Assembly (NCBI RefSeq): GCF_030915525.1 | Contig: NZ_CP133269.1 | Location: 335,001 to 399,000, forward strand | From: Neobacillus sp. PS2-9 | GTDB lineage: Bacteria; Bacillota; Bacilli; Bacillales; Cytobacillaceae | Length of the DNA stretch: 64,000 bases | Direction of reading: 5' to 3' | In this document: positions 32,666-40,770 of the stretch, piece by piece | Layout: the number at the start of each line of letters is the position of its first letter | Numbering within the stretch: the first letter of the stretch is position 1 | Translations under genes and position numbers: made by a program | Notes under the pieces: model-generated | Told to the model about the DNA's origin: nothing | Database searches by the model: none | The model's input: the letters and a program-made list of their open reading frames with translations, nothing else

Positions 32666-32770
32666 TGGTTCGTCCCCCTCGATTTCCTTGTTATCCCCAT
32701 TCTTGCCAAACTATCAGTCTCTTATACAAGCAAAATGAGAATTTTTTAGATTTTTTTGTTCTCGACCGGG

Positions 32771-32822
32771 GGATGAGCGTAGCTAATTGGGGGATGAGCC
32801 CTCGCAATTAGCAGATAAGCCC
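32771..32822 (+). repeat. Short 21-bp phased array, GGGGATGAGC family, three units
   Basis: GGATGAGC at 32771 and 32792 and AGATAAGC at 32813, 21 bp apart, with variable spacers. It directly precedes the ATCAACCAC array. Confidence 0.65.
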
Positions 32823-32909
32823 CCCTCTTCGGAAATCCAGACCATTTTCCAGGCTAGAATGCTCTACTAAAGTGAATTTTAAATTCCCTTTTTATATAAA
32901 AAACCATTT

Positions 32910-33022
32910 ATCAACCGCTTCTTGGACTTTATCGACCGGTTGAGTACAGATATCAACCACTTTTTGAGGATTATCAACCACTTTTTGATATATATCAACC
33001 ACTTTCAACCACATATCGACCA
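32910..33022 (+). repeat. 21-bp phased array, ATCaaCCAC family, six units
   Basis: ATCAACCA/ATCGACCA cores start at 32910, 32931, 32952, 32973, 32994 and 33015, exactly 21 bp apart. The left flank (CCTTTTTATATAAAAAACCA) and the right flank (CCCACATAAAAAAGCCAG) are also seen around 36780-36891, so the whole module of about 250 bp is repeated. Confidence 0.92.
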
Positions 33023-33059
33023 CTCACCAAAATTCAGCTCAATCCCCACATAAAAAAGC

Positions 33060-33170
33060 CAGTCCCCCAACATGGTAACGCTCAACCGCGCCCGGGGACT
33101 GTCCCCCGAATTTTCACCTTATTACCAACAACAAAAAAACTGGCCCCATCCAGAGCCAGTTTTACTAGAA
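33060..33170 (-). terminator. GGGGACTGTCCCC motif and terminator of the LysM/NlpC gene
   Basis: A palindrome GGGGACTGTCCCC (33094-33106) has a degenerate partner at about 33061. Then AAACTGGC/GCCAGTTT with T-rich tail on the minus strand (about 33137-33165) forms a plain terminator 9 bp after the 33174 stop. Confidence 0.75.
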
Positions 33171-33173
33171 AAA

Positions 33174-34412
33174 TTAATAGAATCTCTTAAACCCATCCAA
33201 ATGTGTCGTATAGTATGGGCTTTTTAAGGTAGAAATCATGATTCCGTGTGCTTCGTCGGCGTGGATGAACTGGTCGCCGCCGAGGTAGATGCCCACGTGA
33301 GAAATCCCCTTTTTATACGTATTTTCAAAGAATACAAGATCGCCGGCCTTAGGTTGATCAACATAGTAGGCTCGGCTATAGAAACCTTCCGCCGAATAGC
33401 GGCCAATCTGCTTGCCCGCCTTATTCGCCACATAATAGATAAACCCACTGCAGTCAAAACCGGACAGGCTGCTGCCACCCCAAACATACTTAATTCCCAT
33501 TAAGCTTTTTGCCGTATTAACCATATTCGTTGCAAAATCAGAAGACGGCGCAGGCGCAGGTGCACTACTCACTTTGCCACCGTTCACCTTCAATTTTTGC
33601 CCGACATAAATCATGTCAGAGGTTAAGCCGTTAAGCGATTTCAAATCCTGTACCGACATCCCCGTTTGGATGGCAATTTTTCCGAGAGTATCGCCACTTT
33701 TAATAACATACTCACTTGTAGTCGACGGCTGAGCGACAACAGGAGGAGTTGTAGCCGGTGGCTGAGAAGGAGTCGAGACCGTGCCGTTCACCTTCAGCTT
33801 TTGTCCGACATAAATCATATCCGATTTTAAGTTATTCAGTGTCTTTAACTGCGTAACCGACATCTTAAACTGAACACCAATCTTGCTCAGGCTGTCGCCG
33901 CTTTTAATCGTATACATATTAGTTGCCCCTTGCGTTGCTGGAGCTGGGGCAGATTTCGGTGCCGATGTTGGAGCCTCTTTCGGTGTTTGGGTCGGTGCAG
34001 GTTTCGGAACAGACACAGTACCTGTCCCCGGTGCAGAAACCTTCAACACTTGTCCCACATAAATAATCGTGTTATCTAGGTTATTCCACTGCTTTAGCTC
34101 GCCGACCGTCACGTTATAACGATTTGCAATCTTGATCAGTGCATCACCCGACACAACGGTATACGTCGTCGTCTTTGGCGCCTGCACACTGATTGGCTCG
34201 TTGCTTACCTTCAACATTTGATTGACGTAGATCATATCCGACTTCAGACCGTTCAAAGTCTTCAAGCCACTCACACTAGTATGATATTTTGAGGCAATTT
34301 TTGATAGGCTATCGCCTTTTTGAACCTGGTATGTATCAGCAAGGGCAGAACCAGCAAAGAGTGTCGAAAAAAGCGCGGCTGTTGATAGAGTACGTACGAT
34401 GGTTTTCTTCAT
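33174..34412 (-). CDS. LysM-NlpC/P60 cell-wall endopeptidase (LytE/CwlS type)
   Basis: 412 residues with GAGGTGA upstream. Signal peptide (KKTIVRTLSTAALFSTLFAGSALA), then four LysM modules (about 27-70, 86-126, 167-210, 237-279; motif GDSLSKIA, GDALIKIA, GDSLSKIG, GDTLGKIA) separated by Pro/Ala/Thr linkers. The C-terminal NlpC/P60 domain carries Cys321 (FDCSGF), His372 (SHVGIYLG) and His384 (FIHADE), the catalytic triad. These enzymes cut the D-Glu to meso-Dap bond in peptidoglycan during growth and separation. Confidence 0.95.
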   Translation of the reverse strand: MKKTIVRTLSTAALFSTLFAGSALADTYQVQKGDSLSKIASKYHTSVSGLKTLNGLKSDMIYVNQMLKVSNEPISVQAPKTTTYTVVSGDALIKIANRYNVTVGELKQWNNLDNTIIYVGQVLKVSAPGTGTVSVPKPAPTQTPKEAPTSAPKSAPAPATQGATNMYTIKSGDSLSKIGVQFKMSVTQLKTLNNLKSDMIYVGQKLKVNGTVSTPSQPPATTPPVVAQPSTTSEYVIKSGDTLGKIAIQTGMSVQDLKSLNGLTSDMIYVGQKLKVNGGKVSSAPAPAPSSDFATNMVNTAKSLMGIKYVWGGSSLSGFDCSGFIYYVANKAGKQIGRYSAEGFYSRAYYVDQPKAGDLVFFENTYKKGISHVGIYLGGDQFIHADEAHGIMISTLKSPYYTTHLDGFKRFY

Positions 34413-34563
34413 CTAAAAAAATCACCTCATATAGTTTCATTTTTTTATTAATTTTACCATAGTTTGCTAGTGTTTCGGGTAAATAATTGCAAAATCTGAC
34501 ATAAATTAGCGGAAAAATGATAGATTTCAGCTAGCAGAGGGCATAGTGAATGTTTTCTGACGC

Positions 34564-34595
34564 AAAAAAACCAGCTCCCGATAAGCCGGCTTCCT
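34564..34595 (-). terminator. Terminator of the second DUF3231 gene
   Basis: CCAGCT/AGCCGG stem (one G-U) with a loop and T7 on the minus strand, 22 bp after the stop. Confidence 0.65.
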
Positions 34596-34617
34596 TTTGT
34601 TTATATGAGGATAAAAA

Positions 34618-35622
34618 TCAATTTTCCTTCGCAAGCTCCTCCCGATTAGGGGCAAGAGGGGGCTGTTCTAACCAGCCATATTTCACCATAATATTAAACC
34701 ATTTCTTGGTGACCAGAATATTTTTCAAAATGACACCTTCAAAAGCAACAACCAAATCCGTTCGCATGGCCGATGCGAGACCCGTTCCATGATAGGCTTG
34801 GGCAGCCTGGAATAAAAATCCGATATGATACATCATGAGTTTGTCGGAAAAAGGAGAGTTAGTAGAGGTGGTGACCTCCGTTTCCAATGATTTAGGCACA
34901 GGTAAATTATCCTCTTGCATAATTTTAGTAAACATTTTAATTTGGTCATCCGAGGTTTTCTCCGTGTCAGTGAGAAATTCCTTGACCAATTTATTTTGAG
35001 CTACCTGACCGAAGGCAATCGCCAACGTTTTCGCCATAATACTCTTTTTCAGATTAAAAGAAATACTGATAATTTCAGTCGCAGTCAACCGGCGACCCTT
35101 ACCGAAAAAACCGTCGGTAAAATCTTTGCTGGATATAAATTCAGTCTGCTTGCTTGGGTAAAACATAGGGTCTCTTTGAAAACTTCCTTTTTCCAGCAAG
35201 AGTTCAATCGTTTGATGATACATCCTTTTCGCATCATTATCGCAGGAATCGTAAAATTCCCTTAAATCCTTACGAACGGAAACTCCTAAGGATGTGGTGT
35301 GTCCGAGCAATCCATGTAACGTCATGACATGTAAATAATTTAAGCAAAATATATCGGTAAACAGCCTCTCCGCACCTTTGTTGAAATCTGTCTCAGAAAA
35401 TCCATTCGGGATAGGAAATCCCTCATTCTCGATAAAAGTAACCAATTGTTTCTTTTGTCTCGAGAAGGTCTCAATAGCATCCTCAAAAATGGCTTTGATG
35501 GATGCATCCTCAATAATGGTAACCATATACCTATTTACTGTATCTGTCATTGTCCCGTTTACATACTCTCCCCACAGCGTGCCGATTTCGGAAGATGTGA
35601 GCTTCATTTGATTTTTATCCAC
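34618..35622 (-). CDS. DUF3231 family protein (second copy)
   Basis: 334 residues from GTG 35622 with GAGGTG 7 nt upstream. It has the same duplicated layout as the 27437 protein: LTSSEIGTLWGEYVNGTM at the start, LTATEIISISFNLKKSIM in the middle, RLFTDIFCLNYLHV and SPFSDKLMMYHIGFL, and the same ending WLEQPPLAPNREELAKEN. Divergently arranged with a PGxG membrane protein, so DUF3231 and this membrane family occur together twice in the window. Function unknown. Confidence 0.85.
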   Translation of the reverse strand: MDKNQMKLTSSEIGTLWGEYVNGTMTDTVNRYMVTIIEDASIKAIFEDAIETFSRQKKQLVTFIENEGFPIPNGFSETDFNKGAERLFTDIFCLNYLHVMTLHGLLGHTTSLGVSVRKDLREFYDSCDNDAKRMYHQTIELLLEKGSFQRDPMFYPSKQTEFISSKDFTDGFFGKGRRLTATEIISISFNLKKSIMAKTLAIAFGQVAQNKLVKEFLTDTEKTSDDQIKMFTKIMQEDNLPVPKSLETEVTTSTNSPFSDKLMMYHIGFLFQAAQAYHGTGLASAMRTDLVVAFEGVILKNILVTKKWFNIMVKYGWLEQPPLAPNREELAKEN

Positions 35623-35842
35623 GATATTCACCTCGTGGATATTATTACCGTTATATTCTAATTTTATGAATGTATGGAAAAGGAAAAAGTAAATAAGTTC
35701 AAATAATTGTCAGACTTTTTAGGAAGCTGGACACTGGTGAAAAAATCTCCGTGACTTTTTTCCTAAAAATTGTAAAAATAGGAGGATTTATTCCTATTTT
35801 AGTGAAATTATATAGGTATAATTCATTCAGGGGGAAACCACC

Positions 35843-36382
35843 ATGAGGCAAAGTCGTCAGTATCGGTCACCGTATGCGGCCATGTTGTGGTCGCTTGTTT
35901 TACCAGGCTTCGGACAGGTGTACAATAAAGATTACATAGTTGGCTTTGTATTAATGGTGTGGGAGATCCTGGTCAATGTGAAATCACACTTGAATATCGC
36001 TTTGTTAAATACCTTTCACGGGGATGCACACTCTGCTCATCAAGTGATTGATTACCAGTGGGGTCTTTTTTATCCTTCCATTTATTGCTTTGCCTTATGG
36101 CAGGCGTTTAATTCCGCCGTGGTGAACAACAACAGACTTGCAGGAGTAGAAGGGGAGAGGCGGACCTATTTCTCTGGATTTTTCCTAGGAATGGTCGTGG
36201 GAATGGACTTCGGTCTCTTCTGGCATGACGCTCATATTCTCACCTATTTTGCTGCCGCGAAGGTTTGGGACTATCCGGTCTTTAACGGCATAATTCTAGG
36301 ACTATTCTTGGGTCTTTTGGGTCATCAACTGGAAAATAAAGTCTACCGAAAATACAAACGGAAAATTACACCCAATACATAG
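35843..36382 (+). CDS. PGxGQ-type multi-pass membrane protein
   Basis: 179 residues with GGGGGAAA upstream. SPYAAMLWSLVLPGFGQ (about 8-26) and DYQWGLFYPSIYCFALWQAF match one half of the duplicated 28914 protein. Additional helices at about 112-165 extend it. It is divergent from the DUF3231 gene, with a 220-bp shared upstream region. Function unknown; TM2-like anchoring is possible. Confidence 0.65.
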   Translation: MRQSRQYRSPYAAMLWSLVLPGFGQVYNKDYIVGFVLMVWEILVNVKSHLNIALLNTFHGDAHSAHQVIDYQWGLFYPSIYCFALWQAFNSAVVNNNRLAGVEGERRTYFSGFFLGMVVGMDFGLFWHDAHILTYFAAAKVWDYPVFNGIILGLFLGLLGHQLENKVYRKYKRKITPNT

Positions 36383-36398
36383 AAGAGACCAAATATTG

Positions 36399-36488
36399 GG
36401 GGACAGTCCCCCAGCGCTTTAATGCGTTACCATTTCGGGGGACAGTCCCCCGATGCTTTAACTCGTTACTACTCCGGGGGACTGTCCC
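36399..36488 (+). repeat. Three GGGGACAGTCCCC palindromes
   Basis: Copies at 36399-36411, 36438-36450 and 36477-36488 (last one GGGGACTGTCCC). The second and third with their spacer are repeated almost exactly at 36988-37039. Confidence 0.85.
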
Positions 36489-36524
36489 TTAAACATAGGA
36501 AATGATGGAAATTTTTGGATTCGA

Positions 36525-36640
36525 CGAGTAACTTTAGGAATGCGACGAGTATTTAGTTCGTTTTGACGAGTAAATAAGGAAAATTGACGAGTAATTTTGT
36601 GATTTTGACGAGTAAACAGGAGAAGTAGACGAGTAAACGA
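36525..36640 (+). repeat. 21-bp phased array, GACGAGTAA family, six units
   Basis: CGAGTA cores at 36525, 36546, 36567, 36588, 36609 and 36630, steps all exactly 21. Spacer sequences differ from those at 11491 and 20401, so this is a separate lineage of the same core. A GTCCGGCATATTTGCCGGA hairpin follows at about 36663-36688. Confidence 0.92.
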
Positions 36641-36779
36641 AATTTCAAATTCAGGTTAATTATGTCCGGCATATTTGCCGGATATTTTTTGTCTTTTTCG
36701 GAGGTTCAGGCTATTTTCAGACCTAGAACTCCCTCCCAAGCAAGTATTTTCAGTTACCCTTTTATAGGAAAAACCATAT

Positions 36780-36893
36780 ATCGACCACTTTGCGACTGAT
36801 ATCGTCCACTTGGACGAAGATATCAGCCACTTTTGAAATTTATCGTCCGCTTTTCATCACATATCGGCCACTTTCCACCCAATATCGACCACA
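36780..36893 (+). repeat. 21-bp phased array, ATCgaCCAC family, six units
   Basis: Cores at 36780, 36801, 36822, 36842, 36863 and 36884 (steps 21, 21, 20, 21, 21). The 20 results from one missing T in a unit that is otherwise the same as unit 8053. A hairpin AGCCAGTCCCC/GGGGACTGGCT follows at about 36926-36954. No gene lies in 36383-37065. Confidence 0.92.
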
Positions 36894-36987
36894 TCCTCAA
36901 AATCCAGCCCAAACCCACATAAAAAAGCCAGTCCCCGCACTTTGGGGACTGGCTCAACTCATTAATCTTTTAATGGTTACCACTTCG

Positions 36988-37039
36988 GGGGACAGTCCCC
37001 CGATGCTTTAACACGTTACCACTCCGGGGGACTGTCCCC
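36988..37039 (+). repeat. GGGGACAGTCCCC double palindrome
   Basis: Copies at 36988-37000 and 37027-37039 joined by CGATGCTTTAACACGTTACC, a near duplicate of 36438-36488. It lies just upstream of the diguanylate cyclase gene. Confidence 0.85.
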
Positions 37040-37131
37040 AAATACCCAAAAAAATATGTCTCAAAATGTCGAATTTTGTTATGATAGCTGAAGGGAAAAC
37101 CTCCCATATTTCGTTGAGGAGAATAATTAAC

Positions 37132-38778
37132 TTGAACCTAAAACTTCGGACCTATATGGCCGTCTTGTTTGCCATAGGAATTAACGCGCTAGCCGCCATC
37201 TTAAGCCTGACCATCGGGCACCAGGCCAGCGAAAAAATAGAAAAAGAAATAGGCAATACCCTGTCGGCCACGGCCTACCAAATGGCGGATAAATTAGACT
37301 TCTTTATGTGGTCCCGCTCAGGCGAAATCGATGTCGTGAGCCAACTAAAAGACATACAAGAACCAAACGATAAAGAAAAAGTTCAACAATTACTAGACCA
37401 GCTGCAGGTCAGCTTTCCCACCTTTTCCTGGGTGGGATTAACCGATGCCAATGGCAAAGTGGTGGCGTCTACTAAAGGGATACTGGAGAACGTCGACATA
37501 TCTGAACGACCGGTCTTTCAGAACGGAAGTAAAGGACAATTTATCGGAGATGTCCATGATGCCGTCCTGTTGGCCAAGCTTCTCCCTAATCCAAGCGGAG
37601 AGCCCTTGCAGTTCGTTGATATTAGTCGCCCAGTCCATGGCGAGGACGGGAAACTAGTAGGGGTTCTCGCAGCCCACTTAAGCTGGGAGTGGTCGCATCA
37701 GGTCGAGCAGGAAATCCTGAAACCTCTAAAGGAAAAGAACAAAGCCGCAGAAATTTTTGTGATAAGCCAAAAAGATCAAGTTATTCTTTTAGGGCCGAAA
37801 TCAATGATTGGCAAACGGCTCAACATTGATAGTATCAAGCAGGCTCAAAAAGGTCAGAGCAGCTGGCAACTTGAAACATGGCCAGATGGGAAGAAATATT
37901 TAACGGGTTATGCCTTAGGGGACGGCTATCAGAATTATCCCGGATTAGGTTGGTCCATCCTCGTTCGGATACCAGAGGAAACAGCCTTCGCTCCAGTGGA
38001 TGAACTACAGAAAACGATCTTCATTACGGGCATCCTATTAGCACTCGTATTTGCCATTCTTGGCTGGTTCATTGCCGGCTACATTACGAAGCCGTTGCAA
38101 AGCATCACCGATTCAGCCAATCGCCTCCGCGCCGGGGAAAAAGTAGAGATTCCTCATTATCGAGGCATTAAAGACATAGAGATTCTCTCGTTATCGTTAC
38201 GCGACCTAGTAGATTCGCTTGTTCGCACTGTTTCCGATCTTGGAAAAATGGAGAACCTCGCTCACCACGACAAATTGACCGGGCTAATGAATCGAATTGC
38301 GCTCGATTCGTATATCCCAAAGGCCTTAGAACGAACGAGACCATTAGGGGAAAAACTAACCTTCTTGTTCCTAGACTTAGATGGCTTTAAGAAAGTGAAC
38401 GACACATTTGGGCACCAAGTCGGAGACCTTCTATTGCAAGAGGCAGCACGGAGACTTCAGGGCTGCGTCCGTAGTGAAGGGGAAGTGTTTCGTTTAGGCG
38501 GGGATGAGTTTTTGATCGTGCTGTTTACCGAGGCAACCGATCCTATAAGCGATGCATCCATAGTGGCAACAAAGGTAATCGAGAGCCTGAACCAACCGTT
38601 CGACTTAGTTAACGAAAAAATCAAGGTAGGTTGCTCAGTTGGTGCCGCAGTCTGGGAAGACGAATCAAAAGCACCAATCGAAATCATCCGCTGTGCAGAC
38701 GAAGCCCTCTACGTATCCAAGCGTACAGGAAAAAACAAACTAACATTCCATAAAGGGGACAGTCCCCCAGCGCTTTAG
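37132..38778 (+). CDS. Membrane diguanylate cyclase with dCache sensor and GGDEF
   Basis: 548 residues from TTG 37132 with GAGGAG about 10 nt upstream; an ATG at 37066 is possible but has no site. Membrane helix (about 11-33), extracellular dCache-type sensor (about 40-300), second helix (about 305-330), HAMP-like linker and GGDEF domain (about 375-540) with DLDGFKKVNDTFGH and the active-site RLGGDEF. It makes c-di-GMP in response to an outside ligand. No RxxD inhibitory site is obvious. The last residues, GDSPPAL, are encoded by a GGGGACAGTCCCC repeat, so the natural C-terminus may have been altered. Nearby polysaccharide clusters are plausible targets. Confidence 0.92.
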   Translation: MNLKLRTYMAVLFAIGINALAAILSLTIGHQASEKIEKEIGNTLSATAYQMADKLDFFMWSRSGEIDVVSQLKDIQEPNDKEKVQQLLDQLQVSFPTFSWVGLTDANGKVVASTKGILENVDISERPVFQNGSKGQFIGDVHDAVLLAKLLPNPSGEPLQFVDISRPVHGEDGKLVGVLAAHLSWEWSHQVEQEILKPLKEKNKAAEIFVISQKDQVILLGPKSMIGKRLNIDSIKQAQKGQSSWQLETWPDGKKYLTGYALGDGYQNYPGLGWSILVRIPEETAFAPVDELQKTIFITGILLALVFAILGWFIAGYITKPLQSITDSANRLRAGEKVEIPHYRGIKDIEILSLSLRDLVDSLVRTVSDLGKMENLAHHDKLTGLMNRIALDSYIPKALERTRPLGEKLTFLFLDLDGFKKVNDTFGHQVGDLLLQEAARRLQGCVRSEGEVFRLGGDEFLIVLFTEATDPISDASIVATKVIESLNQPFDLVNEKIKVGCSVGAAVWEDESKAPIEIIRCADEALYVSKRTGKNKLTFHKGDSPPAL

Positions 38779-38798
38779 CGCAACGGGGGACTGTCCCC
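38755..38798 (+). repeat. GGGGACAGTCCCC double hairpin overlapping the GGDEF gene end
   Basis: Palindromes at 38755-38767 and 38786-38798 with the inner AGCGCTTTAGCGC. It supplies the last codons and stop of the diguanylate cyclase. The same stop-providing arrangement is possible in crcB2. Confidence 0.85.
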
Positions 38799-38807
38799 AC
38801 CATAAAA

Positions 38808-38842
38808 AGTAGCCAGACCTGTATAGGTCTGGCTATTTTTTG
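38808..38842 (+). terminator. Intrinsic terminator of the GGDEF gene
   Basis: AGCCAGACCT/AGGTCTGGCT with a 4-nt loop and T6. Confidence 0.9.
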
Positions 38843-39025
38843 CGCTTCATTTAAACTTATGAAAATATTATATTACATATATATTACAAGGTTTTGAAGT
38901 TTTGTAATGTTGTTGTTATATTATTAGAATAATTATCCAATTAATACTAAAATTAGAATTAATAGCACCATAAGTATTAACAACAAATTTCATAGAATCA
39001 TAATTTAAGAAATTGGGGTGTTAGA

Positions 39026-39988
39026 ATGAAAAAAATGGCAAGAGCAATCACTTTAGCAACAGGCTTACTTTTAACGGTATCACCAACGGTTTCATGGGCT
39101 AGTACGACAAGTAGTACAACAGTAGTGAGCAATCAGTGGGTTCAGAAAAGCGGGCATTGGTATTACATAAACAGTGCGGGTCAATACACCAAGGGTTGGA
39201 AACTTATTAATGCCAAATGGTACTTCTTTGATGGAAATGGCGTCATGAAAACAGGATGGATCCTCGACAAAGGTAAATGGTATTTCTTGAATCAATCAGG
39301 TGCCATGAAAACAGGGTGGCTATTAGACAAAGGCAAATGGTATCACTTGAGCGAATCTGGTGCGATGGACGCGGGTTGGTTGAAAGATAAAGGGAAGTGG
39401 TATTTACTCGAATCATCAGGTGCGATGCTAACAGGCTGGCGAAATATGACCTATAATTATGCGAAAGGCTGGTACTATTTTAATCCATCAGGGGACATGG
39501 CAACAGGCTGGATCAAGGATGGAGGGAAAGACTATAAACTTTTACCAGATGGCAGATGGGCGCATAACGTCATCGCGGACGGATATTTTTATGAGAACAA
39601 CAGTTTACAAAGTCCTGGCAGTGAAGTCATTAAAGACAACGTGAATGTGTTAAAGGCAATTTTAAATACAAGACAAACGAAAGAGGAAGTTGCTAATTCG
39701 CTAGGCAGCCAATATTCCGTTGAACCTACTGGCTCATACTGGGAATATTCAATGGTTATTCCTGATAATGGGAACTTTGAAGCCGTCAAATCGAAATTTA
39801 CCTTATTATCACCGATTGATCTAGGAAATGGAAAAGTCTCCATAAAGGTACTAATCACTTGGAGCGAAGATAACAAATTAAAGGGCTACTCAATTGCTTA
39901 TTTCAGCACCGATCAACGCCTACATCTCTATCAAAATGCCCACAACACAGAAAGCGACGTCATTTGGTTTGGGAACCTAATCGACTAA
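39026..39988 (+). CDS. Secreted CW-repeat protein (second copy)
   Basis: 320 residues with GGGGTG upstream. Signal peptide (KKMARAITLATGLLLTVSPTVSWA), then about seven CW repeats (38-175) with GAMKTGWLLDKGKWYHLS-type units. The C-terminal domain (about 195-320: VLKAILNTRQTKEEVANSLG, then VLITWSEDNKLKGYSIAYF) is homologous to that of the 31314 protein. No enzymatic domain. It probably attaches to the wall and presents the C-terminal domain. Confidence 0.85.
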   Translation: MKKMARAITLATGLLLTVSPTVSWASTTSSTTVVSNQWVQKSGHWYYINSAGQYTKGWKLINAKWYFFDGNGVMKTGWILDKGKWYFLNQSGAMKTGWLLDKGKWYHLSESGAMDAGWLKDKGKWYLLESSGAMLTGWRNMTYNYAKGWYYFNPSGDMATGWIKDGGKDYKLLPDGRWAHNVIADGYFYENNSLQSPGSEVIKDNVNVLKAILNTRQTKEEVANSLGSQYSVEPTGSYWEYSMVIPDNGNFEAVKSKFTLLSPIDLGNGKVSIKVLITWSEDNKLKGYSIAYFSTDQRLHLYQNAHNTESDVIWFGNLID

Positions 39989-39991
39989 AAA

Positions 39992-40016
39992 AGGGGGGAC
40001 TGTCCCCCCTTTCCTT
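39992..40016 (+). terminator. Perfect GGGGGGACTGTCCCCCC terminator
   Basis: AGGGGGGAC/TGTCCCCCCT palindrome-like stem with T-run immediately after the CW-repeat gene. Confidence 0.8.
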
Positions 40017-40116
40017 TCATCATTTACCATTGATGTCAGTAAATTCAAAGTTTATAATCTAGTAAGATAGGTAAATTTGTATAAACTTCTTGTTTATATT
40101 TGTGGGAGGAAACAAA

Positions 40117-40701
40117 GTGAAGGTAAAAAGTAAGATTCTCCTCGTTCTCATGTTATCGATAGCCTTAGTGGGTTTAAGCGGCTGTTTTGGGAAAGAAAAA
40201 GCTGCGACTGACGATAGCAAGAAAACAGTCGAAACAAAAGAAACAGCAAAAGCTAATGACACCACCACAACAACGGAAACAACAAAAGCAAATGGCACAA
40301 CCGCAACAAAAGAAACAACAAAAACAAATGGGACTACCGATACAAAAGCAACAACAAAAACGAATGACACCGCCACATCAAAAGAAACAGCTAAAACAAA
40401 AACAAACAGCACCACTTCAACAAAAACAAGCGGTAGCAAAACAACAAACGGCACCACTACAACGACAGGGAATAAGCAATCGGATAATTCATCAAAACCT
40501 AAGAATGAAGAAAAAGAAATCAGTGATTTTGTACTGCAGAACACAAAATTAGTGAAAATTTTCAACATTAGCCGTCGCGTGCATGAACAGCACCCGGACC
40601 TAGGTCCATTCTTTTTCGTACGAGGAATTGATGCCAGAGGCCAAAAGAGCGAAATCTGGATTAAAGATATGAAAGTGTTTGAGATGGTAAATACAAACTA
40701 A
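40117..40701 (+). CDS. Lipoprotein with Thr-rich repeat
   Basis: 194 residues from GTG 40117 with GGGAGGA 6 nt upstream. Lipobox LVGLSGC (Cys about 23). A low-complexity region (about 30-130) with repeated ETTKANGTT/TKTNGTT units, likely disordered or O-glycosylated, spacing the protein from the membrane. The C-terminal domain (about 140-194, FVLQNTKLVKIFNISRRVHE) is unassigned. It is a single-gene unit with a strong terminator. Confidence 0.8.
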   Translation: MKVKSKILLVLMLSIALVGLSGCFGKEKAATDDSKKTVETKETAKANDTTTTTETTKANGTTATKETTKTNGTTDTKATTKTNDTATSKETAKTKTNSTTSTKTSGSKTTNGTTTTTGNKQSDNSSKPKNEEKEISDFVLQNTKLVKIFNISRRVHEQHPDLGPFFFVRGIDARGQKSEIWIKDMKVFEMVNTN

Positions 40702-40723
40702 TTATCGTATAGGTAAACAAATA

Positions 40724-40770
40724 AAAAAAGGAAAACGATTAGCGAAAGCGCCTATCGTTTTCCTTTTTTA
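40724..40770. terminator. Bidirectional terminator
   Basis: AAAAAGGAAAACGAT pairs with ATCGTTTTCCTTTTT. It serves the lipoprotein gene and the minus-strand polysaccharide cluster, overlapping the end of its last gene. Confidence 0.9.

Noticed and set aside
36790..37011. Plus-strand frame of 73 residues (FEIYRPLFITYRPLSTQYRP)
   Set aside because: It is a translation of the ATCgaCCAC array in one frame; the heptad is due to the 21-bp step. No ribosome site.
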